Shown here: in pieces, positions 8,114 to 15,856 of the stretch | Layout of the letters: every line of letters begins with the position of its first letter | Numbering within the stretch: the stretch's first letter is position 1 | Origin: a virus | Strand: one strand, 5' to 3' | DNA: 29,421 nucleotides | Virus record (IMG/VR): IMGVR_UViG_3300000385_000003 | Coordinates: 20,141-49,561 of that record | Translations under genes and position numbers: made by a program | The notes under the pieces: generated by a model | Database searches by the model: none | Told to the model about the DNA's origin: nothing | The model's input: only the letters and a program-made list of their open reading frames with translations

Positions 8114-8231
8114 CACTACCAGCGGAGTATCTGATGTTAGGCGTTGGCCCACTAACTTTCGTGCCCGTCGCGGGTGAATCCCGGCTCGCCTGCTCACGCT
8201 ACGGCTCCGTGGCTGCGAAAGGAGCCCTCTG
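8114..8231 (+). other. Longest intergenic gap (fibre to lysis cassette), with hairpins
   Basis: The 118 bases hold three possible hairpins. A GTTAGGC/GCC..TAAC stem at 8136-8156, followed by TTT, could be a weak terminator. A short CGGG/CCCG stem lies at 8171-8184, and the stem at 8203-8226 is listed separately. No promoter with clear boxes, no copy of the 18-bp motif and no small gene was seen. Confidence 0.45.
8203..8226 (+). promoter_or_regulatory. Hairpin that could mask the first lysis gene's ribosome site
   Basis: GGCTCC (8203-8208) can pair with GGAGCC (8221-8226) across a 12-base loop. The 3' arm overlaps the Shine-Dalgarno sequence AAAGGAG (8218-8224) that serves the ATG at 8232. 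If it forms, translation of the first lysis gene would be reduced. This is a fold seen by eye, not calculated. Confidence 0.35.
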
Positions 8232-8546
8232 ATGATCTCACGGTCTGACGACGGCATCACGATCCGCGCGCCGCTGGCATGGACAATCGTCGTGGCGGTG
8301 ATGAGCGGCGGCGTCTGGGTCGGCGGCAATCTCTCGGAGATGCGGGAGGGGATCAACGTGCTCCGCTCCCGGCAGAGCGAGGATCGAGAAGCGATCCAGC
8401 GCAACTCAGAGGCGATTGGGCGGCTGAGCGCGTCCGATGCCCGGATCGAGCAGCGTCTGTCCGGCGTAGACCGGCGCCTTGGGGAGCTTCAGGCCGGACA
8501 GCAAGAAATCCTGCGGTACCTCCGCGAGCGAGAGGATGGAGGCTGA
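8232..8546 (+). CDS. Single-span membrane coiled-coil protein (holin candidate)
   Basis: A 104-residue protein with one hydrophobic segment at about residues 14-36 (LAWTIVVAVMSGGVWVGG). A long charged coiled coil follows (residues 40-100; repeated Leu/Ile with LRSRQSEDREAIQRNSEAIGRL and VDRRLGELQAG). The plan resembles XhlA-like or DUF2730-like small phage membrane proteins, some of which act with holins. It is first in the lysis cassette, one base ahead of the endolysin gene, and is the only stand-alone candidate for the membrane-permeabilising step here. A structural anchoring role cannot be excluded. The AAAGGAG ribosome site may be masked by the upstream hairpin. Confidence 0.6.
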   Translation: MISRSDDGITIRAPLAWTIVVAVMSGGVWVGGNLSEMREGINVLRSRQSEDREAIQRNSEAIGRLSASDARIEQRLSGVDRRLGELQAGQQEILRYLREREDGG

Positions 8547-8547
8547 G

Positions 8548-9213
8548 ATGAGCAACCGAGCGTTCGAGTTGGCCCAGGAGGACCTGGGTACCTGGGAGTG
8601 GGGCGACGGCCATAACCCGAAGGTCGTTCAGTATTTCCACGACGTCGGCCACGAGTGGGTTCAGGATGACGAGACAGCCTGGTGCGCGGCCTTCGTGGGG
8701 GCGATGCTCAAACGCGCCGGGCTCCCTCACACCGGCAAGCTGAACGCGCAGTCCTACAAGACGTGGGGCGAGCACGTGGACCCGGAGAAGGCCCGGCCCG
8801 GTGACATCGTGGTCTTCTGGCGCCAGAGCCCGGACAGCTGGAAGGGCCATGTCGGCTTCTTCGCCCGGTGGACAGACGAGGGGGACCCGGTGGTACTCGG
8901 CGGCAACCAGGCCAACCAGGTCAACATGACCCCCTACCCGCGCGACCGCCTGCTCGCTGTCCGCCGGGACCCGTCCACCAAGACCCCCTCGAAGCCCGCG
9001 ATCTCCAAGGACCGCGACACCCCCACGAAGTCCAAGACGGTGCGCGCCTCGGCCGTGACCATCGCCAGCGGCGCCGGGACGGCGGTCAGCGCGCTCTCCG
9101 GGCTCGACCAATACGCACAGTACATCGTTCTCGGGTTTGCCGGGCTGGTGCTCCTGTCCGGCGTGTTCATCATGCGGGAGAGGATCAAGGCGTGGGCAGA
9201 CGGGTGGCGCTGA
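8548..9213 (+). CDS. Endolysin, TIGR02594/NlpC-P60-like amidohydrolase with C-terminal membrane segment
   Basis: A 221-residue peptidoglycan hydrolase for host lysis. Residues 1-150 match the TIGR02594 pattern: AFELAQEDLGTWEW, then DDETAWCAAFVGAML with the likely nucleophile Cys46, then ARPGDIVVFWR, GHVGFF with His101, and the LGGNQANQVNM block. After a Pro/Lys/Thr linker, residues 192-209 (YIVLGFAGLVLLSGVFIM) form a membrane span followed by a basic end. The ATG at 8548 is chosen because GGATGGAGG precedes it and the domain starts there; the upstream in-frame start at 8479 overlaps the previous gene and adds no domain. The C-terminal anchor suggests a membrane-tethered enzyme. The next gene starts directly after the stop (TGAATG). 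Confidence 0.82.
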   Translation: MSNRAFELAQEDLGTWEWGDGHNPKVVQYFHDVGHEWVQDDETAWCAAFVGAMLKRAGLPHTGKLNAQSYKTWGEHVDPEKARPGDIVVFWRQSPDSWKGHVGFFARWTDEGDPVVLGGNQANQVNMTPYPRDRLLAVRRDPSTKTPSKPAISKDRDTPTKSKTVRASAVTIASGAGTAVSALSGLDQYAQYIVLGFAGLVLLSGVFIMRERIKAWADGWR

Positions 9214-9441
9214 ATGTTAGGTCGCGTAAAGACGTACATCATCGCAGCAACCGCGTTCGTCGCGGCGTTGTTCGGCATCTACTGGCGCGGAAAGTCCGAC
9301 GGGGCCGAAGCCGAACGTGACGAGGAAACAGAGCGCCGCCTTCAGGACATGCAGACCGCCAAGGAGGTCCGCGACGATGTGGAAAGCGATTCCGATCTCG
9401 TTGGTCGTGCTGAGCGCTGGGTGCGGCCCAAGGATGAGTAG
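9214..9441 (+). CDS. i-spanin-like inner-membrane protein (Rz-like)
   Basis: A 75-residue protein with an N-terminal membrane segment (YIIAATAFVAALFGIYWRG) and a charged helical periplasmic part (AEAERDEETERRLQDMQTAKEV). This is the standard layout of inner-membrane spanins, which join an outer-membrane lipoprotein to break the outer membrane in the last lysis step. It abuts the endolysin stop and overlaps the lipoprotein gene in another frame by 65 bases, the usual Rz/Rz1 arrangement. It is short for the family, but the periplasmic partner is also short. Identification rests on topology and gene order. Confidence 0.75.
   Translation: MLGRVKTYIIAATAFVAALFGIYWRGKSDGAEAERDEETERRLQDMQTAKEVRDDVESDSDLVGRAERWVRPKDE
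9361..9368 (+). promoter_or_regulatory. Ribosome-binding site inside the i-spanin gene that sets the o-spanin start
   Basis: AAGGAGGT is a full Shine-Dalgarno consensus, eight bases before the ATG at 9377. It lies within the i-spanin coding sequence and decides the internal, out-of-frame start of the lipoprotein gene. Confidence 0.75.
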
Positions 9442-9574
9442 TGGCGGATATTGCGACCTGGCCGCCCCACTCCTTTTCGGCGACACCGAGACCGTGGAGT
9501 GGCTGAACGCCAACGACCGTCGACTGCTGGAAGACATCGTGGTACACAACGAGACGCACGAGGCTTTGTGCTGA
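9377..9574 (+). CDS. o-spanin-like lipoprotein (Rz1-like)
   Basis: A 65-residue lipoprotein. The signal segment MWKAIPISLVVLSAGC ends in a lipobox-type sequence with Cys16 as the lipidation site. The mature part carries YCDLAAPLLF and the C-terminal pattern HNETHEALC, like the C-(x)n-hN-x-LC ending of Rz1-type proteins in many proteobacterial phages. The start at 9377 is set by the consensus ribosome site just upstream; an earlier in-frame ATG at 9317 would place 20 polar residues before the signal and is rejected. It overlaps the i-spanin gene in a different frame. The protein is expected in the outer membrane, facing the periplasm. Confidence 0.78.
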   Translation: MWKAIPISLVVLSAGCGPRMSSGGYCDLAAPLLFGDTETVEWLNANDRRLLEDIVVHNETHEALC

Positions 9575-9589
9575 GGCTGGAGAACTGAC

Positions 9590-11209
9590 ATGCCCACCAT
9601 TACCGTCAAGTCCTTCGGTGGCATCTCCCCCCGCACCCCTCCGCGTTATCTCGACCAGGGGCAGGCTCAGGTTGCGCTGAACTGCCCTGTCTTCACCGGA
9701 CACCTCGCCCCTCTTCCGGACGTCAGCGCGTCGCTCCTGACCCTCCCCAAGTTCGGCACCCCGCAGACCATTTACCGGTTCGGCCAAGACGTCGTATCGG
9801 ACACCGATTACTGGTTCCACTGGACCAAGGACGTGGATGTCTGCCGGGGCCAGATCGCCGGAGACACCTCGGAGTGGACGTTCTACACCGGGGACGGCGG
9901 GCCAAAGGCCACTTACGCTGCCCTGGCACTGGCCGGGTCGGATTACCCTGCAGCTGCCCGCCCTCTTGGCCTCCCGGCCCCCGGAGACCCGGCGGCTGTG
10001 AGCGTGACCGGGACGGCTGACCCGTCGCAAATCCCGGAGACACGTGTTTACACGTGGACATGGGTGAACAAGGAGTCTGGGTTCGAGTTCGAGTCCGCCC
10101 CCGCTCCTGCGTCCGACAGCGTGGATGTGTACCCTGGCCAGTCCGTCAGCGTCAGCTCTCTCGGGACGGCCCCCGGCGGCGACTACGTGGTGACGCACCG
10201 ACGTATCTACCGGGCAGTCGGTGGCATCTATCTCTTCGTGACGGAAATCCCGGCGACGTCGACGAGCTTCACCGACACGGTCGACGCGGACGCGCTCGGG
10301 GAGCAGCTGCCGTCCATGAACTGGTCCGAACCCCCGTCGACGCTGCAGGGTCTGATTAACCTGCCCAACGGCATGATGGCCGGGTTCGATGGCCGTGACG
10401 TCTATTTCTGCGAGCCGTACCGGCCCTACGCCTGGCCCGAGATGTACATTCAGAGCCTCGACTACCCGGTGGTCGGGCTGGGCCGGATGGACACGACGCT
10501 GGCCGTCCTCACGACAGGGGTTCCCTACCTGATCCAGGGCACCCACCCGGACTCGATGGCCGTCGTGAAGTCGGACCTGGAGCAGGCGTGCGTGTCCAAG
10601 CGCAGCATCGTGAGTTTCGGCGGGTCGGTCGTTTACGCGGCGCCGGACGGCCTCATGCGCCTGTCGCCTTCGGGGTCGGGCATCATCACCGAGGCGCTCT
10701 TCGACTACAAGCAGTGGCAGGCGTACTTCGCGCCGGAGACGATCCACGCTTACGCGCACGACAACAAGTACGTCGCGTTCTACGACAACGGCACGGCGCA
10801 GGGTGGCTTCATCTACGACCTGAAGACCGGCCAGTTCATCCTCCACGACATCTACGCGACCGCAGGGTTCCAGGACGTCCAGCGCGACAAGCTGTTTCTC
10901 GCCTTCGCGGACAGCAGTCTCTCCGTCTGGTACGAGGGCGCCCCCAAGCCGTACATCTGGCGGTCGAAGGTCTTCACCATGCCCCAGGTCACGGGGTTCT
11001 CCTGCGCCCAGGTCGAAGCCGAGACGTACCCGCTCACTCTGGAGGTCTTCGCCGACGGGCAGCTGATCTACACGCACGAGGTGCCGTCCCGGAACCCGTT
11101 CCGCCTTCCTGCCAAGGTCGGCCGCGACTGGGAGGTCCAGATTTCCGGGACGAGCCAGGTGTTCTCGGTGGCGCTCGCCACCTCGATGACGGAGCTTGCC
11201 AGTGGCTAA
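9590..11209 (+). CDS. Tail nozzle/tubular-like structural protein
   Basis: A 539-residue beta-rich protein. It opens with KSFGGISPRTPPRYLDQGQAQVALN, the pattern found at the start of a large podovirus structural family related in place to T7 gp12. Further family-like segments are LALAGSDYPAAARPLGLPAP, VYTWTWVNKESGFEFESAPAP, a PSTLQGLINLPNGMMAGFDGRDVYFCEPYRPYAWP block near residue 245-280, and repeated strand motifs (VVYAAPDGLMRLS, GFIYDLKTGQFI) that suggest beta-propeller blades. No enzymatic residues stand out. GGAG lies about a dozen bases before the start. It overlaps the following gpJ-like gene by eight bases. The nozzle role is inferred from family and position. Confidence 0.72.
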   Translation: MPTITVKSFGGISPRTPPRYLDQGQAQVALNCPVFTGHLAPLPDVSASLLTLPKFGTPQTIYRFGQDVVSDTDYWFHWTKDVDVCRGQIAGDTSEWTFYTGDGGPKATYAALALAGSDYPAAARPLGLPAPGDPAAVSVTGTADPSQIPETRVYTWTWVNKESGFEFESAPAPASDSVDVYPGQSVSVSSLGTAPGGDYVVTHRRIYRAVGGIYLFVTEIPATSTSFTDTVDADALGEQLPSMNWSEPPSTLQGLINLPNGMMAGFDGRDVYFCEPYRPYAWPEMYIQSLDYPVVGLGRMDTTLAVLTTGVPYLIQGTHPDSMAVVKSDLEQACVSKRSIVSFGGSVVYAAPDGLMRLSPSGSGIITEALFDYKQWQAYFAPETIHAYAHDNKYVAFYDNGTAQGGFIYDLKTGQFILHDIYATAGFQDVQRDKLFLAFADSSLSVWYEGAPKPYIWRSKVFTMPQVTGFSCAQVEAETYPLTLEVFADGQLIYTHEVPSRNPFRLPAKVGRDWEVQISGTSQVFSVALATSMTELASG

Positions 11210-13649
11210 ACTCCCGACAGTTTCGAGCAACATCCCCCGTGACCTGCGGCAGTTTCTGGACCGGGTCCGCGAGGCGCTGGACGGCGAGCAGCTCACTCCG
11301 GAGATCAAGAAGGCCCTCCTGGAGTCCGGGTTTGCTCTCGCACCCGACGGCACGCTGATCGCGCCTTCCGGCCAAGCGGAGTATGGCACCCCACCTGCTC
11401 CGCTCAATCTGCAGACTCAGGGCTTCCGGACGAATGTCCTCCTGACGTGGGACGAGCCGGTCTACCCCGGGCACTCGTACGCTGAAGTGTGGGTGGCCCC
11501 AGAACTGGAGGATGGAACTGCTCCCGAAGTCGAGTCTGCCACCCTGATCGGCATGGCTCCAGGGACGACTTACACGCACGTCATCGAAGGCAGCGATGAC
11601 ACGGTTTGGTGGTACTGGGTGCGCTTCGTCAACCTCGACGGCGTTCAGGGGCCTTACGACACGGTGAGCGGAACCCAGGGTCAGAGCGAGTATCTAACCC
11701 CGCCTACCCCGACCGGGCTCACTACGGAGGGGCGCCTGTCCAGCATCTTCTTGGCATGGGACGAGCCAACATACCCGGGCCACTTCTACACCGAAATCTG
11801 GGCCGCCCCGGAAACCACCGAAGGTATAGACCCCGGCCTAGATGCGGCCGAACGCATCGGCATGGCCCCCGGCGGGAGGTACATCCACGGGACGAGTGAA
11901 ATCTGGTGGTACTGGGTCCGTTTCGTGAACCTGGATGGTGTCGCGGGACCTTACAACGCGGTCGGAGGCACCCGGGGACGGAACGCCTACGCCACACCTC
12001 CCGCTCCAGCTAACCTGCAGACCGAGGGCGCACTGGCGAATGTGATCCTGACCTGGGACCAACCCACGTACGAGGGCCACTCACACACCGAAATCTGGGC
12101 AGCCCAGGCCCTCGCGGGGGGAGGCACTCCCGACATCGGCGAGGCCGTCTTGGTGGGTATGTCTCCCGGCACGGTCTATGCACACAACCTGGGCAGCGAC
12201 GCGACCCGGTGGTACTGGGTGCGCTTCGTCAACCGCGATGGCCTCGCTGGGCCTTACAACGCCGTTGCGGGAACACGCGGGGATACCGGCCAAGACCCGG
12301 CTTACCTGATCTCTCTACTGGAGGGCCAGATTTCGGAGAGCGAACTGGCCGAGTCTCTGGGGACCCAGATTACTACCACCCGTAATGATCTCGACGCCCT
12401 TGACGCATCTCTGAACGCCGAGATTACTACCACCCGTAATGATCTCGACGCCCTTGACGCGTCTCTGGACGCCCTGCGCGGTGGTTGGGCTGGGAACCTC
12501 GACGGGTTCCTCGCCGACCGCACTCCGACGCTCACCCTCGCCGATCTCACCGCCGTGTCGGACGACATCGCCAACATTTACGCCACCCAGGCGACGCTAA
12601 CGACCGATTACTACACAATCGCGGAGGCCGACCAGGCGATCAGCGCCGCGACCACAACGCTCAAGTCAGAGATCGAAGACCCGAACGGCACCTCGCTCGG
12701 CGCCACCCTGGAGCAGGACTACTACACCAGCGTCGAGACCGACAGCGCGATCAGTGCCCAGACAACGGCCCTGGAGAGCAGCCTCCAGACTTACGCCGAC
12801 AATGCTGCCAACGCTGCCGAAGCTGGCGCCGTTTCCACGGTGACCGCCACCCTGGAGCAGGACTACTACACCAGCGTCGAGACCGACAGCGCGATCAGTT
12901 CGGCAGCGACGACGCTGAAGTCGCAGATCGAGGACCCCAACGGCAACTCCGTCGGCGCCGCGCTTCAAACAGAGGCAACCACCCGAGCCCAGGAGACCGG
13001 GGACCTCTTCGCCCAGTACACGGTGAAGACCGACCTCAACGGCTATGTCTCCGGCTACGGCCTGGCGAGTACGTCCGTGAATGGCGTGCCGTCGAGCGAG
13101 TTCATCATCAGGTCCGACAGCTTCGCTATCGGCGCACCGGGGGGCACAACTCCCACCCCATCTTACCCTTTCATCGTGCGTACGACGTCTACGACTATCA
13201 ACGGCGAGACAGTCCCTGCGGGGACCTACGTCAAGGATGCGTTCATCCAGAACGGGACCATCACGAAAGCCAAGATCGCGGACGCCGCCATCGACAATGC
13301 GAAGATTGCTGACTTAAATGCAGAAAAGATTACGGCCGGCACTTTGGACGCTGACCGGATAGAGGCTAACTCTATTGACGGCAGCAAAATCAACACCAAC
13401 TTTTTGGCAGCTAAGCTGGCGACGATCACAGACGCGTACATCGACACGGCCAACATAGCCGATGGAGCAATCACCAACGCCCAGATCGCGGACGCGTCTA
13501 TCACCACCGCCAAGATCGACACGGCCACTATCACGGACCTTTCTTCCTTGACGGCTGACATCGGCCACATAACGGCAGGCAAGATGCAGTCCCCGGACGG
13601 GCGGTTCGTGATCGACCTCGACCAGAAGATCATCCGGATCACTGTATGA
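11202..13649 (+). CDS. gpJ-like host-contact protein (Fn3-like repeats plus DUF1983-like region)
   Basis: An 815-residue central tail or fibre protein. GTG at 11202 is chosen because ACGGAG lies seven bases upstream; the TTG at 11196 is too close to it. Residues 1-55 are helical. About 60-365 hold three fibronectin-III-like repeats, each with TWDEP/AWDEP/TWDQP, EIWAAP-type strands and a WWYWVRFVN-type strand ending in GPY. About 385-425 have an 18-residue tandem repeat. About 450-620 contain repeated QDYYTSVETDSAIS units typical of DUF1983 of lambda gpJ-type proteins. The C-terminus carries TKAKIADAAIDNAKI-like repeats and ends in DGRFVIDLDQKIIRITV. Known of the class: such proteins form siphophage tail tips and choose the receptor. 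The NlpC/P60 gene follows with a four-base overlap. Confidence 0.78.
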   Translation: MAKLPTVSSNIPRDLRQFLDRVREALDGEQLTPEIKKALLESGFALAPDGTLIAPSGQAEYGTPPAPLNLQTQGFRTNVLLTWDEPVYPGHSYAEVWVAPELEDGTAPEVESATLIGMAPGTTYTHVIEGSDDTVWWYWVRFVNLDGVQGPYDTVSGTQGQSEYLTPPTPTGLTTEGRLSSIFLAWDEPTYPGHFYTEIWAAPETTEGIDPGLDAAERIGMAPGGRYIHGTSEIWWYWVRFVNLDGVAGPYNAVGGTRGRNAYATPPAPANLQTEGALANVILTWDQPTYEGHSHTEIWAAQALAGGGTPDIGEAVLVGMSPGTVYAHNLGSDATRWYWVRFVNRDGLAGPYNAVAGTRGDTGQDPAYLISLLEGQISESELAESLGTQITTTRNDLDALDASLNAEITTTRNDLDALDASLDALRGGWAGNLDGFLADRTPTLTLADLTAVSDDIANIYATQATLTTDYYTIAEADQAISAATTTLKSEIEDPNGTSLGATLEQDYYTSVETDSAISAQTTALESSLQTYADNAANAAEAGAVSTVTATLEQDYYTSVETDSAISSAATTLKSQIEDPNGNSVGAALQTEATTRAQETGDLFAQYTVKTDLNGYVSGYGLASTSVNGVPSSEFIIRSDSFAIGAPGGTTPTPSYPFIVRTTSTTINGETVPAGTYVKDAFIQNGTITKAKIADAAIDNAKIADLNAEKITAGTLDADRIEANSIDGSKINTNFLAAKLATITDAYIDTANIADGAITNAQIADASITTAKIDTATITDLSSLTADIGHITAGKMQSPDGRFVIDLDQKIIRITV
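12368..12475 (+). repeat. 54-base tandem duplication in the gpJ-like gene
   Basis: Two adjacent 54-base units, differing at only a few positions, encode ITTTRNDLDALDASLNAE and ITTTRNDLDALDASLDAL. The 18-residue period suits an 11+7 coiled-coil pattern. Confidence 0.8.
12702..12899 (+). repeat. Identical 54-base direct repeat, 144 bases apart, in the gpJ-like gene
   Basis: Bases 12702-12755 and 12846-12899 are identical by eye and encode ATLEQDYYTSVETDSAIS. Identity at all third positions suggests recent duplication or gene conversion of this DUF1983-type unit. Confidence 0.8.
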
Positions 13650-14308
13650 TGGAAGCCCTGAAACTCAACAACCTCAGCCCTCTCATAGAGGCCAGCGACG
13701 TCTGGGCCGAAGCGCCAGACACTTCACTGTGGTTGGCCCACGACAAGGGGCGCGTGCGCCTTGCCCGCGAAGAACCCGGGGCGCAGGAGTATTTCGCTGA
13801 CCTACGGCAGACCCCGGACCTCGCTCAGTCTACCGAGAAACTGGAAAAGCCAACCATCTTCGTCGAGTGGCCAAGCGGGCGCCACCAGCTCGTTTTACCC
13901 GCGCGATGGAACTTTGCTGCACCCTACACTGGCCGACCCTACATTCTCGGACGCTTCGACTGCTACACCCTGGTCAGGGACTGGATGTGGAGAGAACGCG
14001 GCATTGAAATGGAGTACCTGACAGAGCGCCGAGAGACCATACTGAATGAGTTTGCGACCGATAGCGCATTTCTGTCGAACACCGAGATGGACAAATGGGA
14101 CCGAGTGACCCGGCCTGAACCTGGGGACGGCATCTTGTTCTCTCTGGGGAACGACGGCGAGTTTGCGTCCGGCAACCCCAACCACTGCGGTGTCTACCTC
14201 GGAGGTGGACGATTTTTGCACCACTTCGCAAACAGGGTGTCTTGCGAAGAGGAAATGAGCCCCCGCTGGAAGTCCCGAGTGGCCGCCTACATGAGGTACT
14301 ATGGCTAA
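13646..14308 (+). CDS. NlpC/P60 tail-tip peptidase (gpK-like)
   Basis: A 220-residue protein with a C-terminal NlpC/P60 cysteine peptidase domain like that of lambda gpK. Visible signature: GRFDCYTLVRDWMW with nucleophile Cys106, then RPEPGDGILF, NHCGVYLGGGRFLHH with His180 and His192/193, and SPRWKSRVAAYMRYYG at the end. The N-terminal 90 residues are specific to this protein; they may be a docking part. Known of the family: these enzymes cut peptidoglycan stem peptides during entry. The gene overlaps the gpJ-like stop by four bases (ATGA), so the two products are probably made in step and assembled together. Lysis is more likely the job of the separate endolysin at 8548. Confidence 0.78.
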   Translation: MMEALKLNNLSPLIEASDVWAEAPDTSLWLAHDKGRVRLAREEPGAQEYFADLRQTPDLAQSTEKLEKPTIFVEWPSGRHQLVLPARWNFAAPYTGRPYILGRFDCYTLVRDWMWRERGIEMEYLTERRETILNEFATDSAFLSNTEMDKWDRVTRPEPGDGILFSLGNDGEFASGNPNHCGVYLGGGRFLHHFANRVSCEEEMSPRWKSRVAAYMRYYG

Positions 14309-15029
14309 GACCCTTTATGCAGACGGCAATTCCGGTCGCGTGATGATCTACAACAACGCGGACGACCCGTCCGTTTACGCGAACCCGACTGAGACCCAGT
14401 TGGGAGACCTGCATTTTCACTCCGATCTGTCCTATCTTGGCGGCACCCAAACGATAGATACGACTATCACCCACCCTCAGCGTACGCGGAGCTCCGACAC
14501 CAACAAGTGGGGCAACACGAACTACAAGGTGCGCAGAGGGACCGCGACCTATACGCTCGCCAGCAACAGTTTCGGTGCCATTAGACCGTTCGTAGGCATT
14601 TACAACGGCGCGCAGATGTTGTCCGGGACGATCATTCAGACCGCAGGCCAGAGTGTGCGGGCCGTTTCTCTCTACATCAACGCATCCGAGATCGGCCTGT
14701 TTGAGCAATGGCTTACTTTCGACGACACCCTTGGATCAGCGGAGCGCAGGTACAAGGTTTTTGTGTTCGAGACTTTGTTTACCCCGGACAGCAATACTTC
14801 TATCTACGCGGACCCAAACAGTTTTGAGGCTGGCTTCGGGAAGTTGAGCACAGACTACCGTTACCTGCGCCGCGAAGATAATTTTCCTGACTTCTATCTG
14901 ACCGCCCGGCGCACAGCAGATGTATCCGGTGGCGGCTTGAAGGTTGTCATGCCGGATGGGACCACGACCTACGACAGCGGGTATTCCGGTAGTTTTAACG
15001 GTTTTTCGTCCGTGGGGGTAAAGATATGA
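14301..15029 (+). CDS. Putative tail structural protein, unknown function
   Basis: A 242-residue protein that I do not recognise. It is rich in Thr, Ser, Asn, Tyr and Gly, low in charge, with alternating short strands (RVMIYNNADDPSVYA, GDLHFHSDLSYLGG, YKVRRGTATYTLASNSF), as expected of a beta-structured virion protein. It contains no Cys and no signal or membrane segment. It begins eight bases before the peptidase gene ends and overlaps the following gene at ATGA, so it belongs to the tightly coupled tail-tip cluster. Base composition is somewhat lower in GC than the connector genes, as is common in host-contact proteins. A distal tail or tip role is inferred only from position. Confidence 0.62.
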   Translation: MAKTLYADGNSGRVMIYNNADDPSVYANPTETQLGDLHFHSDLSYLGGTQTIDTTITHPQRTRSSDTNKWGNTNYKVRRGTATYTLASNSFGAIRPFVGIYNGAQMLSGTIIQTAGQSVRAVSLYINASEIGLFEQWLTFDDTLGSAERRYKVFVFETLFTPDSNTSIYADPNSFEAGFGKLSTDYRYLRREDNFPDFYLTARRTADVSGGGLKVVMPDGTTTYDSGYSGSFNGFSSVGVKI

Positions 15030-15856
15030 GCTTCGAGGTCGAGAACAATAACATTCGCGTCACGGACACCGACGGGTCCGTGGTTTTCGACACGGCGACA
15101 CCGATGCCACATATCGCCAAGGTTATCAACACGACGGTCACGCACACATTTCCTAACTCGCCCAACCAGGGGGAGTTTTCTTCGCGGTTCACCCCCAACT
15201 CTACACTTTGCAGCAGCCAAGAGTACGTTTGCACGAGCGATTATGTCTGCGATTCGGTTTGGGTGTGCGAAGATAGGTTGACGTGTGGGTATGTTACGGA
15301 CCCGTGGACAGGAGAGTCCGAGTACGACTGCTGGTACGAGGAAGAGTGTGGTTATGAGCAGCAGTGCGGCTGGGAAGAAACCTGCGGCTGGGAAACTGTC
15401 TACGGTGATCTGAGAGAAGTCACGGGGTGGAACGAAATAGACGCGGCGGAGTACACTGAGACGTATACGCTCGGGCAACTTGAGCCCGGAACGGGGCCGG
15501 ACTTTCTGCAGGTGCTCGCCATAGCGAACAGGACGAAGACAGGCTCGCAGGTCGACTATGGCGATTTCATAAGCGCCATCCCGAACACGGAGAGAATATC
15601 GGTCGGCGGGTCGACAGTGCTGGAGATGGCGTTCGAGCCCGGCGGCACCCCCTGGCTCAGCCGGATTATGAGTGTCTACCTGTCTGGCGACAAAATCATG
15701 GCGGAGTTCAAGCACTCCAACAAGTCGTACATATCCAGGACGACAACTGAAACGTCGTCTTGTAGGTCTTTTCCAGACCTCCCAACATGGACCGAAGACA
15801 CCAGCTCCGAGTGGCAAGTCAGTTTCGACATCTACGTGGGGAAGTTCACGATATGA
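15026..15856 (+). CDS. Tail-cluster protein with a C-x5 cysteine ladder
   Basis: A 276-residue protein of unknown function. Its N-terminal 60 residues are beta-like (RVTDTDGSVVFDTATP). Residues 62-120 carry nine Cys at 62, 69, 75, 81, 87, 102, 108, 114 and 120. Apart from one step of seven and a central gap of 15, the spacing is exactly six, and each unit ends in an acidic or aromatic-Cys pattern such as TSDYVC, DSVWVC, GYEQQC and GWEETC. The remainder looks like a globular beta protein with one more Cys (ETSSC). No signal peptide is visible. It overlaps both neighbours by four bases (ATGA). The ladder could bind metal or form stacked disulfides. It is probably part of the tail tip, by position. 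Confidence 0.65.
   Translation: MSFEVENNNIRVTDTDGSVVFDTATPMPHIAKVINTTVTHTFPNSPNQGEFSSRFTPNSTLCSSQEYVCTSDYVCDSVWVCEDRLTCGYVTDPWTGESEYDCWYEEECGYEQQCGWEETCGWETVYGDLREVTGWNEIDAAEYTETYTLGQLEPGTGPDFLQVLAIANRTKTGSQVDYGDFISAIPNTERISVGGSTVLEMAFEPGGTPWLSRIMSVYLSGDKIMAEFKHSNKSYISRTTTETSSCRSFPDLPTWTEDTSSEWQVSFDIYVGKFTI

Noticed and set aside
8134-8190. tRNA-like T-arm (CGGGTGAATCCCGG) and possible degenerate tRNA or attachment site
   Set aside because: The loop is two bases too short, no anticodon arm or seven-base acceptor stem can be formed at the right distance, and no integrase is seen.
11196-11201. TTG start for the gpJ-like gene
   Set aside because: It is only one base after the GGAG of the ribosome site. 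GTG at 11202 has correct spacing.
9239-11407. 722-codon open frame on the minus strand opposite spanins and the nozzle gene
   Set aside because: Shadow of well-supported plus-strand genes. No convincing ribosome site, and composition is typical of antisense frames in high-GC DNA.
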